A stretch of 64,000 nucleotides of DNA from Dryas octopetala (lineage: Eukaryota; Streptophyta; Magnoliopsida; Rosales; Rosaceae), in contig OY992840.1 of NCBI GenBank assembly GCA_963921425.1, positions 12,774,501 to 12,838,500 on the forward strand, given 5' to 3'. Numbering within the stretch: position 1 is the stretch's first letter; every line of letters begins with the position of its first letter. The notes beneath the pieces were generated by a model. The model was given only the letters and a program-made list of their open reading frames with translations. It had not been told where the DNA came from and made no database searches. A program made the translations under genes and the position numbers. This document shows, in pieces, positions 11,476-23,160 of the stretch.

Positions 11476-14341
11476 ACTGATAGGATGGAGATGGAGATGA
11501 AGAGATATAGCATGGAGTGTTATCTGGGGGAAGATGGTGTGGGGCACATGTTGCACCACCTGGAAGCTAGCTAGCCCAAAATTTGTGCTAGTGGATACAA
11601 GTCTCAACCTTTTAGTCAAGCTCAAGAAATTGACTGTACGTCCAAGACTCCATGAGGTGTAGAGGACACCCCGAAACGTAAGCAAACTTGTTGGAGTGAA
11701 AAGGATAGAAATACCATTCTTGAATTGGTCAATGCTAATGTTCTATGCAGTGTTTCTAGATTCTACCTACCTGTGTAGCTCGTTCTTTTTTTTATCTGCT
11801 TCAAAAGAGGGGCTAGCCACCCTCAAAGAAGTTGGTTTAAATTCCATTCTCTATCAGGGAAATCCCCCTCTTTCACATGCAATCTTAACCTACACGTGGA
11901 GAACAGACATATCTTCACAGACAAAATTGGGAGATGAAGGATTCCCTACCCCGGACCTCCTACAAACAAGGCTCTAATACCATGTTAGACAACCATTATG
12001 TCTCAAAAGTTTAACATATCAGAGAATGAGCAACAATGTATATCAAGCTAACTTAGTAATCCTATAACGAATCATCAAGAGATCTATTTGTAGGTAGTCC
12101 CGATTGAAATCTCTAATCTCATATACCCCTTATGTGTTAATTTGTAAGGTATAAGAAGGGTTATAGTTAAGCAAGGACCGTTAATTTAATATATATCGTT
12201 GATCGATTTCACAGCTCAAGTTTTTTGTTTGTAATGCCTGTCTACAAAAGTTTTTTGATCCTAATGAACCAATCACAGCCACTCCAAAAAGTATCTAGAA
12301 TTTGTAGAGGCTCAATGCCTCTGCATCACTGTTTATACCCGCAAAATTTCAATGACATAGCCAATGAATAGTCCAACATCTTATTGTCTAAATAGAAATC
12401 TGAAAATTCACAATAATCTGTTAATTTTAGAAGTGATATTTGATTTAAACACATTTTTAACATATTCCACTGAGTTAGCGGAGAAAGTTTGTAGTTAATT
12501 AGTGCAGAATGCGTTAGTCAAAATTGTTATTTGTTATAAACAAAAGTAATCTTTTAGCAATGAAAAGAAGGATTAATTTGTAACAAAGGAAAAAGTATGT
12601 GATTGTGATTCATCAAGACTTCTCTGCGACTCTCATCCCAATACACGCTATGGACTGAGTCGACTGACTTACTTGACTATGTGAAGATATATTTGTCAAT
12701 GTAATCGAGCACCAAAACTTCCAATCAATTAATAAACTTGATTAGGTACTTCTACTTGCTCAAAGACTCAAAGTATAAAGGAAAATGCTACTTATAAATT
12801 TACTTTATCGCACCAGATAAGGATTTATTTCAGAACAAGTTTTTCAATACAACCATTATATTATATACGGATATTTTTTATTTTTTTATATTGATATATT
12901 TATCTTTTCATTTTAAAAATATAAATTTTTTACTATTAAGTATGTATACATGACTCTGGATTAATCACTTAAACTTCTCACATTATCAAAATCATGGTAT
13001 TTTTTTTTTCTTTCGATGCCTATTCTCTTTTTTTGTTCTGCTTCTTTCTATTCCCCACTCAGCTTGATTTGATCTTCTTTTCTGTTTTACCTTTTTGATG
13101 TCGTGTGCAGTGTGCTTGATTTCTTCTGTATCAAGGTTTTGACCCTCTTTTGAAGCAAAGATAAACCTGTTAAAACTAAAATGCGCCACTAGCTTTACCC
13201 AAACAAAATTTGCACTAGTATAGAAACAATGATTAGATTGACCAATTCAATCACGTAACCCCACTCCCAATAGTTCCAACCTAGTTGTTTATAATCAATT
13301 CTACTACTCATAACTCAAAAGTTCATGTTATTAACACTAGTGAAAGTTAAAAAAAAAAAAAAAAACATATACATAATAAAAAGATATTTAAGTACTCAAT
13401 TAAATCGATCAGTCAAATCAAACTTAATATTCTGGGGCCCCAATGTTGAAGTAATTAAGCACCAGAATGCATGTGAGGGTTGAACATATTTATGATAGTC
13501 TAAGAACCAGATGACTAATGAAACCTGTGATATGGTGTGTCTCAGACTCTCAGTATACCAATTTACCACATGCATTCCATACAGTATTGCAGCCCATTTC
13601 AACGATCAACCTTCTAACATGTTTGACATGCAGAAGTTATGGAATTTGAGGCCTTCAGGATAAATATTACCATAATGGCTTGATGACCAGAAACTCCTCT
13701 AGGCTCTAGGCATTTAATTTCATTCAGAAATTTCTGAAGATTTTTTGGGACAGGAAAACAAGGGATCTTATGGTATGTACACTGTATAGCATACGAACAC
13801 CTAATGACATTTAGATCTAGACAGGTTCATTTTTTCCATTTTAGAGTATAGATTGTAAATCCTTAAATCTGTATGCACTGTATATTTCGTTAGCAGTTAG
13901 CACCATAGCTAGTGTCTAAAACCAGAAGGGAACACATGGAAGAACTAACCCCTCACAATCCAAACAGTAGCAGGCTCCAATTTGATCAGTGATACAGTAC
14001 AAGTTGAAGTTGAGGTAAGTTTTCAAAGGATCAAAGTCAATATTATTTCCCAAGGCCCATGTATCTTTGTGGATAGGTCAGATATCTCTTGTTGTTTGTA
14101 TATCCAAAGTCCAAACTAACATTGGGTAGGTTTGGATCCAATTAATAGCAAGGCCCTATTTAAAAGCTGCACAAACTATAAAAGGTGAATCACAGCATAC
14201 ATGCATAGTGGTGATATAGTAACTGCTTAAGTTTGAGAATAGAAGGTGAATCACAGCATCCAGGATTCTGTCCAAGTAATTTTGAGAATAGAAATCACTG
14301 CTTAAATTTCCATGCCATTGCATTCATAATAATATTGTGAT

Positions 14342-14527
14342 TGTTGTAAAAATATGTAGAAATTAAGGTTTGTGGAAAAGAGAGGCAGAGAGAATATATC
14401 AGTCGTCTTTCATTCATGTTATAAATATCCTTATATAGAAGTAGGGTTTACTAGGTTTTGTATATTTACTAGTATGCCCCTACAACTAATTACAGGGATA
14501 GCCACATATAACAATATATTTACAACA
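14342..14527 (-). repeat. 3' LTR of the copia element
   Basis: 186 bases, TG...CA ends. It differs from the other LTR by about two substitutions (AAGG versus AGGG near the start, CATG versus CAGG) and by a small indel near TATAAATATC. The near identity implies a fairly recent insertion. Confidence 0.93.
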
Positions 14528-14584
14528 CTCCCCCTTGGATATTCCATGTCATTAGTGTTGTCTCTACTATGCGCTTCTAAGTTG

Positions 14585-14973
14585 CCTCGTTAAAACCTTG
14601 CCAAGTAATAAAAATCCTGTGGGAACAAAAACAACCTTGGTCGAAGGAAAAAGAGTGCAACGCGCGTGAGTGTGGAGTAGTCGCATCAGAACCTCGAAAG
14701 TAGATGAAGTCATATCTTCTGGATTATAAGCAGATAGTATGTCAATGGGAGCGGGGTGCATTAGAGTTGCTACACCAAAACCTTGCCTGGTAAACCCAAT
14801 GGGAAAAACCCGTGGTCGAAGGGAAAAGATGAGCAAATGCATATACATCAGATCAACACATCTTCAGGATGTAGTATGAGTAGGGTGACCATGCCAAGAT
14901 GTGCCTCATTAAAACCTTGCCAGGTAACAAAACCCAGTGGGACAAAATAACCCTGGACGAAGGACAAAAGAGT
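14585..14973 (-). repeat. Three-copy repeat in the 3' untranslated part of the copia element
   Basis: Three related copies of a 60-70 base unit lie at about 14585-14656, 14773-14830 and 14903-14973. Each contains AAAACCTTGCC(A/T)(A/G)GTAA, then an AACCCAGTGGGA-like block and a TGG(T/A)CGAAGG block. They sit between the end of pol and the polypurine tract. No coding potential is evident; a structural or packaging role is only a guess. Confidence 0.8.
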
Positions 14974-15034
14974 ACACGATGGTCAAGCGAGTATGCTTCG
15001 GGATACTCCCCCTGATGTCGACTCCCCCTGAAGA

Positions 15035-18000
15035 CTACATACTAGATAAATTAGCCAATCTACGCGAACCAATACCTCGAACATGCATCAAGAACGTGGA
15101 CTTTGGTAGTGACTTGGTGAAGAGGTTTGCATGGTTGTCATGAGATCGGATCTACTTGACTTCAATCATCTGATGCTCTTGTTGCTGTTGATCGAAGAAG
15201 AACTTCGGTACAATATGCTTAGTGTTGTCTCCTTTGATGAAATTCATCTTCATCTACTGAATGCAAGCGGCATTTTCCTCATAGATAATCGTTGGTTCAT
15301 CAGTGGTGGAATGCAGCCCACACGTAGTTCGAAACATGCTTGGAAACTGCTCTTAGCCATATACATTCACGAACTGCTTTGTGAAGGGCTAGAATCTCAG
15401 CATGATTCGAAGAGGTAGCAACAAAGGTCTGTTTCGTAGACCTCCAAGATATTGTTGTATTCCCAATGGTAAAGACATAACCAGTTTGAGAACGCGCCTT
15501 ATGCGGGTCTGATAGATACCCTGCGTCAGCATATCCAAAAGGCGGGCATCATTCCGAGGATCGAGGGGGTTCGATCCATTCCTTGATGCGTAGCTAGGGA
15601 TATAATAAGCCCATATCCGTCGTACCTTTAAGGTAGCGGAAAAAGTCTTTTATGCCATTCCAATGGCGGCGTGTTGGCACAGAGCTACATCTAGCTAACA
15701 AGTTCACAGTGAATGAGATGTCCGGTCTAGTACATTGAGACAAGTACAATAATGCGCCTATTGCACTTAGATATGGGACTTCTGGTGCCAATATCTCTTC
15801 GTTATCATCTGTGGGACGAAACGGATCTTTCTTAGGATCTAGACTACGGACGATCATGGGCGTGCTAGAAGGCTTCGCTTTATCCTCATTAAAGCGCCTT
15901 AACATCTTCTGGATGTAATTCGATTGATGGACCAAAATTCCATCTGCACGGTGCTCAAGCTTCAGGCCGAGACAGAAGTTCATTCTCCCAAGATCTTTCA
16001 TCTCGAATTCCAATTTCAGGTGTTTAGCGGTTTCCTTGATCTCTTCAGGAGTACCAATTAGATTCATGTCATCGACATAAACAGCTACAATAGCGAAACC
16101 AGAACTTGTTTTCTTAATAAACACGCAAAGGCATAGATCATTATTCACATATCCCATCCCGATCAAATACTCACTTAGACGGTTATACCACCTCCATCCG
16201 GATTGTTTCAATCCATAAAGTGAACGCCTCAAACTAATGGAGAACGTGTTCCGTGGTCTGGAACTATTTGCATCGGGTGTCTTAAGTCCTTCGGGAACTT
16301 TCATATATATCTCTCTGTATCAAGATCCCCATAGAGATAAGCAGTGACCACATCCATAAGCTGCATACTCAGTTTTTCGGAAACTACCAAACTGATAAGG
16401 TAGTGGAACGTTATGACGTCCATTACGGGGGAATACTCTTCCTCGTAATCAATCCCAGGGCGTTGAGAAAATCCTTGCGCCACTGGACGAGCCTTGTATC
16501 TCACAATCTCGTTTTTCTCATTCCGCTTCCTTACAAATACCCATTTAAATTCTACAGGTTTAACATGGGGAAGGTGTAGGAACGACAGGCCCAAACACCT
16601 TTCTCTTTGTCAAGGAATCTAATTCGACCTGGATTGCTTCTTTCCATTTTGGCCAGTCGTCTCGACGTTGACATTCATCAACGAAGTGAGGTTCGATGTC
16701 ATCGCTAGTTATGATTTCGGTAGCTACCGCGAATACAAATATATCATCGATGATAATCTCGTTTCGATTCCAGAGCTCACTTAAGCATGCATAATTTATA
16801 GAGATCTCTATGTTCTCGGGAGTGGGTTCTAACGTTGGAGCGTCCCCCAACGCCGTCTCTTCTGGGACGGACCCATAATCCGGAACTATTTCGTGAGATG
16901 GATCGATTGAGATCGCGATGTCAAGGGGACTCATTTGTGCCAAATGTATCCTCTTCCGGGGATAAGAGTCCATCGAACCTAGTGGTCAACCTCACTTCTG
17001 GGCAGGGACATATGACTAGTTAGCCACTATTGTTGTACCTCGTCCATCTGGAATGACACGTCCTCCTGGGACGACACGTCCTTCGGGGACGGATATCCTT
17101 GCAGGCACATTTGCAGCAGGTATATGTGATCTCGTCACTTTAGCTAGATCAGAGAATGCATCTGGCATATTATGAGTTATACTCTGTAGATCTAGAATTC
17201 TCCGCACTTCACTATCACATTGTGCGGTTCGGGGATCGAGATGAGACATAGTGGGGACATTCCACGTCAATTCACGTCGTTCTTCAGGAACAGTGACGTT
17301 CATATCTCCCCCTAACGGCGGGAAGACTGTCTCATCAAAGTGACAATCCGCAAATCTAGCGGTAAAGAGATCGCCTGTCAAGGGCTCTAAAAAGCGTATA
17401 GTGGATGGGGATTCATAATCGACATATATGCCCATCGTTCGTTGAGGACCCATTTTGGTACGTTGTAGCGGCGCAACTGGCACGTAAACTGCATACCCAA
17501 ATACGCGTAAGTACGAAACGTCAGGTTCGTACCCAGTCACCAGCTGTAACGCGGAGTAAGGTTAGGTAGCAGTGGACCTCAACCGGACCAACATGGCTGC
17601 ATGCAAGATTGCATAGCCCCACGCAGAAATTGGAAGCTTGGTGCGCATAACCAAGGTTCGTGCGATCATTTGTAATCTTTTAATGAACGTTTCTGCGAGA
17701 CCATTCTGGGTGTGAACATGGGGAACTCGATGTTCAACATTAATCCCAAGGGGCATGCAATAATCATCGAAAGTTTTCGATGTAAACTCTCCGGCATTAT
17801 CAAATCTTCTGGACTTTATAGGATAATCCGTGTGGTGAGCCTTCTGGACGAGAAGTTTAGCAAAAGCAGCGTTTCTTGTGGACAATAGTGTAACATGTGA
17901 TCGTTTTGTCGATGCATCAACCAAAACCATAAAATATTGAAATGGTCCGCATGGTGGTTGGATAAGTCCACAAATATTCCCTTGTATCATTTGCAGGAAA

Positions 18001-18625
18001 AGGATGAAGTCTTTACTAGTCTTTGCATATGATGGTCTAGTATTCAACTTTCTGAGCGAGCAAGTTTGGCATAATGTGTCACTAAACACAAGATCCTTAT
18101 TAGTAAGGGGATGCCCGTGTGATGAATTGAGGATACGGCGCATCATACTTTGACCTGGGTATCCCAACCGGTCATGCCATAGAAAGAAACTGCTCGAATT
18201 GGTTAACTTCTGGTTAACTATGTGATTGGCCTCAATCGATCAAATAGTGGTCATGTAAGACCGCTCGAGAGACATTTCGATTTCTCCAATGTACGCTTCT
18301 GGCCATACAAATTGGAGGTTATGCAAAGATATTCCACTCCATTTTCCTCAGTGGTTTCAACGTGATAACCGTTGGCTCGAATATCCTTATAACTCAACAA
18401 CGTTCTTCTGGAACTTGAAGAATATAAGGCCTCATTAATGGTAATTCAGTACCATTGGACAACATAAAAATGGGCTTTGCCATGACCCTCTATCAGGTTG
18501 GATTGGCCTGATATGGTTGTCACAGAGGTATGAGTAAGCAATAAGTTTGAAAAATACTTCTGATCTTGAAGTATGATGTGCGTAGTAGCACTGTCTGCCA
18601 GACAACAAACTTCCCCACTAAACAT
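15035..18625 (-). pseudogene. Degenerate copia pol (protease, integrase, reverse transcriptase, RNase H)
   Basis: Reading on the minus strand, pol starts near 18625 with a protease-type DSATTH motif. The frame shifts near 18440 and stops follow. The integrase region (18167-17562) retains the DNAGEF and NGLAE motifs, but the expected first catalytic Asp is Asn in QGNICG. Further breaks occur at 17550, around 17010 and at a (TA)n slip near 16301-16304. The reverse transcriptase (16594-15594) keeps YVDD (VYVDDMNLIGT) and the LYGLKQSGWRW block. RNase H (about 15590-15400) keeps DAGYLSDPHK but lies beyond a stop. The tail (SHDNHANLFTKSLP) ends at the stop at 15035. It is a multiply broken copy. 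Confidence 0.9.
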
Positions 18626-18819
18626 GCTTATTCATAAATTTAATTCAATAGATCACATGTATGAAAATAACTTGATTGAATTAAATAATATTCGAGCATA
18701 ACCAAATTTTCAAAACAAATAATCCAAATCATAAATCACCAAAATAATCCGAATAAGAAAAACATTATTCAGAAAATAAATACGGCACAAGCGTCGATCA
18801 TATCCATGTCATCGAATTT

Positions 18820-19845
18820 CTAATCCTCGAAGTGTCCAGTAGCAGTCTGGAAATCAGTGACCTCTAAGGTGGTATCCATAGGAAATGATCCATCAACGAG
18901 ATTGGTCTCTCGAGTTCCGCGACTGGCGTGATACTCATTTACAGCTTGCGCTGATGCACGGCAGGTGCGGGACCAGTGATCAGTTCCTCCACATCGGTAA
19001 CAGATATCATTCTGATTTTGATTCTGGTGGCGACGGGCCGGACCAGTGTTCCTCTCATTTCGAGTTCTTGGGGCCGAAGGACCGTGGTTCCTACCACGTG
19101 GGCCATGGCCACGTTGGCCTCGGTCATACAGGTCATTCCTCTGAGAACCTTTCCTTCCATATCTCGGGCGGTCAGACTTTGTGCCTTTTCCATGACCTCG
19201 GTATCCTCTTTCGCGGTTTGAATCGCGATAAGCAACAGCGTTTGCTTCAGGCAATGGTGCTGCTTTAGTACCGACAGGTCGGGCTTGATCATTTCTCATT
19301 AATAAGTTGTTGTTCTTTTCAGCGAGCAACAGAGTGGTGATCAATGCCGAGAACTTGGTAAAGTTCCTCTCCCTGTATTGTTGCTGCAGGACCAAACAGG
19401 AGGCAGGGAAGGTGGAGAAAGTCTTTTCCAATAGGTCAGCTTCGGTGAGCTCCTCCCCACAAAATTTGAGGAGCGACCGGATCCGGCAGATCTCCGAATT
19501 ATACTCATTCACGGGTTTGAAATCCTGGAAACGAATGTTCTGCCAATCATGTCTTGCTTCAGGCAAGAAAATGATCTTTTGATGGTCAAACCGCTCTTCC
19601 AGAGCAACCCAAAGAGCTCGTGGATCCTCTTCAGCGAGGTACTCAACTTGAAGTGCTTCCTCCATATGCTTCCTAATGAAGATCATGGCACTTGCCTTAA
19701 GAGATTCTGCGACAACATTGTCTGCATTGATTGTCGATCTCATCTTCTTGGCAGTCAAATGAAGCTTAACATCTTGAGTCCACTTTAGATAGTTTCTTCC
19801 GGAAACTTCCAAAGCGACAAAATCAAGCTTGTTGAGATTTGACAT
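18820..19845 (-). pseudogene. Copia gag polyprotein, open frame in a defective element
   Basis: 341 codons remain open from MSNLNKLDFVALEVSG to a stop at 18820. The N-terminal two thirds match the retrotransposon gag (UBN2-type) domain, with YLKWTQDVKLHL early on. An Arg/Gly-rich stretch is followed by a CCHC zinc knuckle (CYRCGGTDHWSRTC, near residue 285) for RNA binding. About 190 bases of non-coding DNA separate it from the pol start, so gag and pol are separate frames here. Gag itself looks intact, although the element as a whole is not. Confidence 0.88.
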
Positions 19846-20229
19846 TCTTTGGTTGAAAGGAACAAATAATCATGATTAGTGCTTCGGGCAATAATATCCA
19901 TAAACAATAAATAAGAACTTCAAGTTCTATAACATGGTATAGACATGTAAAATCTACTGGTTTTATCATGTATAGTGAAATTATAAAGGAAACTTCAGGT
20001 TCCTTATATGGCATTATTGAAGCTACAGGTTCAATATTTATGTATGAACTACTGGTTCATTAATTACCTGCAATTTCTACACATATATTCTAGTGCAAAA
20101 ATTTAAACAAGTAAAATATTCATATACTCAAGTAGAACAGAAAAAATACCACAAAATTGTTTGAATAAAAGTTTCTGACATTTAGAGTATATATATTAAA
20201 TGGTTTGTATACTAACAATAAATCATTAG

Positions 20230-20296
20230 CAGCACAGTGGTTAAGGTGCACTCTCGGTACCCAAGAGGTCCTGGGTTCAAACCCCAGGCATGACAA
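20230..20296 (+). other. tRNA-like internal Pol III promoter module (SINE head or tRNA relic)
   Basis: A box A match, TGGTTAAGGTG (20238-20248), and a box B match, GGTTCAAACCC (20274-20284), are separated by 25 bases. The box B region folds as a perfect T-arm (CTGGG, loop TTCAAAC, CCCAG). No full cloverleaf is evident, and no tRNA identity can be assigned. It lies inside the leader of the copia element on the opposite strand to gag, so it is most likely a SINE fragment or a captured tRNA-like piece. Confidence 0.65.
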
Positions 20297-20329
20297 GAAT
20301 TAACATCTCCTTTTTACAAAGTTTCAGGA

Positions 20330-20955
20330 GGCTCGCCATGTGTCAGCGTGGGAGTGGCAGCGACGTGGCGCTGACGTGGCGCCTACATGGCGCTGACGTG
20401 GCAGCGGCTTGGCTGCCTGCGTGGCGGACACGTGGCAGCTGACGTGGCGGGCCTGGGCTGTCTGCGTGGCAGCTCGCGTGGCGTCCACGTGGCAGTGGCT
20501 GCGAGGTAGGCCTGCTGGCTGGCTGCTGGCAGCAAGGCCTGCTGGGCTGGTGGGCTGCTGCTGGCAGCAAGGCCTGCTGTGAGGCACAAGGCTGCCTTGC
20601 AGGCGAGGCACAAGGCTGTGTGCAAGGCAGTAAGGTTGCTGCGTGCGCGAGGGGTGCTGGCAGCGAGGGCAGCAAGGCTGCTGCTGCGAGAAGGGCTGCT
20701 GCAGGCTGCGCGAAAGACAGCAAGGCTGCGCGCGAATGCGCTGCTGCTGGCAGCAAGGGCGCGAGGCGCGGCTGCTGCTACTGGCAGCGTGCTGCTGCGC
20801 TGTTGCTGGCAGTAAGGAGGGCTGCTGCGGGCAGCGAAAGGCAGCAAGACTACGCGAGGGGGCTGCTGCAAGATGGCGCTGCTGCTGGCAGCATGGCAGC
20901 GAGGCACTGCTGCGCGCGCGAGGGCTGCTGCTGCTGGCAGCGGCGCTGGGCAGCA
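20330..20955. repeat. GC-rich degenerate tandem repeat in the copia leader, with an ACGTGGC array
   Basis: About 620 bases of strikingly GC-rich sequence lie inside an AT-rich window. The left part (20340-20500) repeats a roughly 12-base unit with core GACGTGGC; ACGTGGC occurs six times, twice as full CACGTGGC (ABRE/G-box type). The right part (20500-20950) is built of variants of GCTGCTGGCAGCAAGG. Open frames exist in several frames on both strands because stops are rare in this composition; none is credible as a gene. Confidence 0.85.
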
Positions 20956-21224
20956 CTGGGTGGTTTTCCGATCACCCAAAAATTTTTCCTCTTTTTATTT
21001 TAATCATTCAATTCAAGGAAGCATGTATAAAATATATAATCCTAAATAAATCAATCACATAAATTTAGGGTTCATGCTTCATGAGAATTTTTCAATCAAT
21101 CAAGGTTAAATAATCATGAACATAAAATTATTTTATAAAACCTACTTGGTTGAAGAACAAATTGAATGATGATCCTTTTTCGTTTAGCGATCCACAATCC
21201 AAAGAGCTTCTCGTGCTGATAACG

Positions 21225-21416
21225 TGTTGTAAAAATATGTAGAAATTAGGGTTTGTGGAAAAGAGAGGCAGAGAGAATATATCAGTCGTCTTTCATTCAG
21301 GTTATAAATATCAAATATCCTATATAGAAGTAGGGTTTACTAGGTTTTGTATATTTACTAGTATGCCCCTACAACTAATTACAGGGATAGCCACATATAA
21401 CAATATATTTACAACA
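21225..21416 (-). repeat. 5' LTR of the copia element
   Basis: 192 bases with the same TGTTGTAAA...TTTACAACA ends as its partner. It contains a TATAAATAT stretch that could act as the element's TATA box, and a 7-base AAATATC tandem duplication absent from the other LTR. Confidence 0.93.
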
Positions 21417-22103
21417 GTGATTGACTTTTTGGACCTTTTCAAGTGTGCCCAGTGTACATATATAAGATGATGACATATATAAAGGGAAATACAGTTATAT
21501 CTGAGAACAAACATATGCAAACTAGATTTGTGAAGTTCCTCCCAAGTCCTAAAGAGCCATTTATAAAAGTGGTAGCCTTACACTATGAGTAACTTATAAC
21601 TTGCATTAGTTCAAAAGAAAGCCACAGCAGTATCAGAACATAATCAGTTAATATCTATATTACAAACACAAATTTCAAGTGAAATTCCACTCGTAATTTG
21701 AAACTTAATTATAAATACTGACTGCCAAAAAATCAATGCTACTAATACCATTCCCAATAATAGAAACTTAGATTAAACTACTCTCAGAATTCTTCAGGGA
21801 TGCTCTTCAGAACAGGACCTGAACCACAGCTAGTTCTGCCAGGGGACTCAATACTAATACGATCCATTGGAATCTGTGTGAGCTCATGAGCTACATCCTT
21901 GAATTCAAGAACCCCTCCATTTTTGCACTTTGAAAGCAATCTTGCAGCTTCTTGCTTTGTCATCTTAACTTTTACTCTAATCGCCACTCCTTTCTGGTCG
22001 GCTGCAGTAAAAAGTTTCCCATGATCATCTTCTTCCCTCTTGAGCAGCAGTGGCTCTGAATTTTTAGAGTAACTGCCACTCTTTTTCTTGCTTGAAAAGG
22101 GCT

Positions 22104-22620
22104 CACTACAACAAAAATGTCGATAGATATCAGTCGTGGACTGATATCTATTTGGGTAGTCGTCTGATATAGCGCGTCGTGATATCTAATGTTCACATTT
22201 TAGATATCAGTTTTAAACTGATATGTAAACATTGTTTATATATCATTTTTGATATTATTTCTGATATCTATAAAATTCGAATATCAATAATTCTGATCAA
22301 TACATATCGTATTTGAGATAGAATATGATATAAAATCATGATATCAATATCAAGTTTGAGGTAGAATATGATTTAAAATCATGGTATCAATATCAGGTAT
22401 ATGATAAATTCTAATATATAATCTTGATATCAATATCAGATATGAAACTGGCCCTGATATCTAAATATTGTTTATATATCAAGTCTGAGAGAGAACCTGA
22501 TATCAAAACAGTATAACATTTCAATTTTTAGACCAAAACTGATATTGTTTATTATTTTAAGTTTAGAAAAAGAATTTGAAATGTATGATATATATCAGTT
22601 TTTTTTCACCTAAAAGGGAT
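22104..22620. repeat. CACTA left subterminal repeat region
   Basis: About 500 bases dense in TGATATC/GATATCAG variants in both orientations, for example GATAGATATCAGTCGTGGAC and AGATATCAGTTTTAAACTGA. In CACTA elements such arrays bind the TNPA-type protein and are often methylated. The motif is seen directly; the binding role is inferred from the family. Confidence 0.75.
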
Positions 22621-22836
22621 ATCAATGAATTGAACATACAATTGTGGCTATAATTTAAATATAAGGGCAAAATGAATATATAAACACTGAATCAAAATTA
22701 CACATTCATTAGAATATAAAAATTGCATTGATAATTTCATAATAAAAATAAGTCAAGTATTACAAGCTACCAAACTATTAGAACTAAAATTAATGTTCAA
22801 AGAGTCATATACCAAAATTACTAAGCTACACATCAC

Positions 22837-23160
22837 CTACAAAGTATATATGACTTGAATAATAAGGGGCTTGTCACTTGAAGGCTTCACTTTTCCTTGA
22901 GGCGTTGTTCGTGTCGATAAGCAAATGGAAGAGGAACCAGCAAGCCCAAACCTGATGAACAAGAAATACATTAAGAACATTTTGCAACATAAATGAAACA
23001 AAATAATTAGAGATTTTCAATATTCAAATTCTTGAAGCTGTTCAAGCACCAAATTAAAAGAGGCATGAGACCAAACCTCTCTGCTCTAGCCTTTCTCTTC
23101 TGCTGATCCTCTAACGTTTTAGATGCTTCTGATCCATGAGATGTGGAAACAGTACCAAAT
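22837..23160 (-). pseudogene. Captured MOS11/SARNP-like exons inside the CACTA element
   Basis: Two exon-like blocks on the minus strand, 23160-23077 and 22951-22837, have AG/GT boundaries and join in frame. They encode HGSEASKTLEDQQKRKARAE joined to RFGLAGSSS. The KRKARAERFG motif is characteristic of the MOS11/SARNP (CIP29) RNA-export family. The frame then runs to a stop at 22837 through sequence I do not recognise. A further short exon-like piece (LVDELAALYK) lies near 23313-23346. The assignment rests on one short motif. Confidence 0.5.

Larger units (their letters stand above)
9555..13266. repeat. Tandem segmental duplication, unit A (undisturbed copy)
   Basis: The 3.7 kb from CCAATAGTTCCAACCT (9555) to ACCCCACT (about 13266) is repeated in order and orientation in unit B. 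The aligned blocks are 9555-10604 with 13267-14341, 10605-11280 with 21422-22103, and 11281-13266 with 27126-29203. Identity is very high by eye, with scattered substitutions and small indels. The unit holds one intact minus-strand gene (10963-11394). The junction shows only short CCAA-type microhomology. Confidence 0.93.
14342..21416 (-). mobile_element. Ty1/copia LTR retrotransposon, 7.1 kb, minus orientation, decayed
   Basis: Short LTRs begin TGTTGTAAA and end TTTACAACA. The element is flanked by the 5-bp target duplication GTGAT (14337-14341 and 21417-21421), and the empty site is visible in unit A at about 10594-10610. Internal order on the minus strand is leader, gag, protease, integrase, reverse transcriptase, RNase H, which is the copia order. 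Next to the 14527 LTR lies a polypurine tract (AAGGGGGAG on the minus strand). Next to the 21225 LTR, TTATCAGCACGAG probably serves as a tRNA primer site. Several frameshifts and stops break pol, so it cannot be autonomous. Confidence 0.95.

Noticed and set aside
12992..13189. Lys-rich minus-strand open frame, repeated at 28891-29124
   Set aside because: Low-complexity translation; present in both units only because of the duplication; no start context or motif.
18885..19788. Several plus-strand open frames over the copia gag
   Set aside because: They are antisense shadows of the gag coding frame.
20230..20296. A functional tRNA gene
   Set aside because: Box A, box B and the T-arm are good, but a complete acceptor stem and anticodon arm could not be formed, and it is embedded in a retrotransposon leader.
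20324..20979. Overlapping open frames of up to 210 codons in the GC-rich block
   Set aside because: Frames are open on both strands simply because the GC-rich repeat lacks stop codons; the translations are low-complexity Ala/Gln/Ser-rich with no domain.
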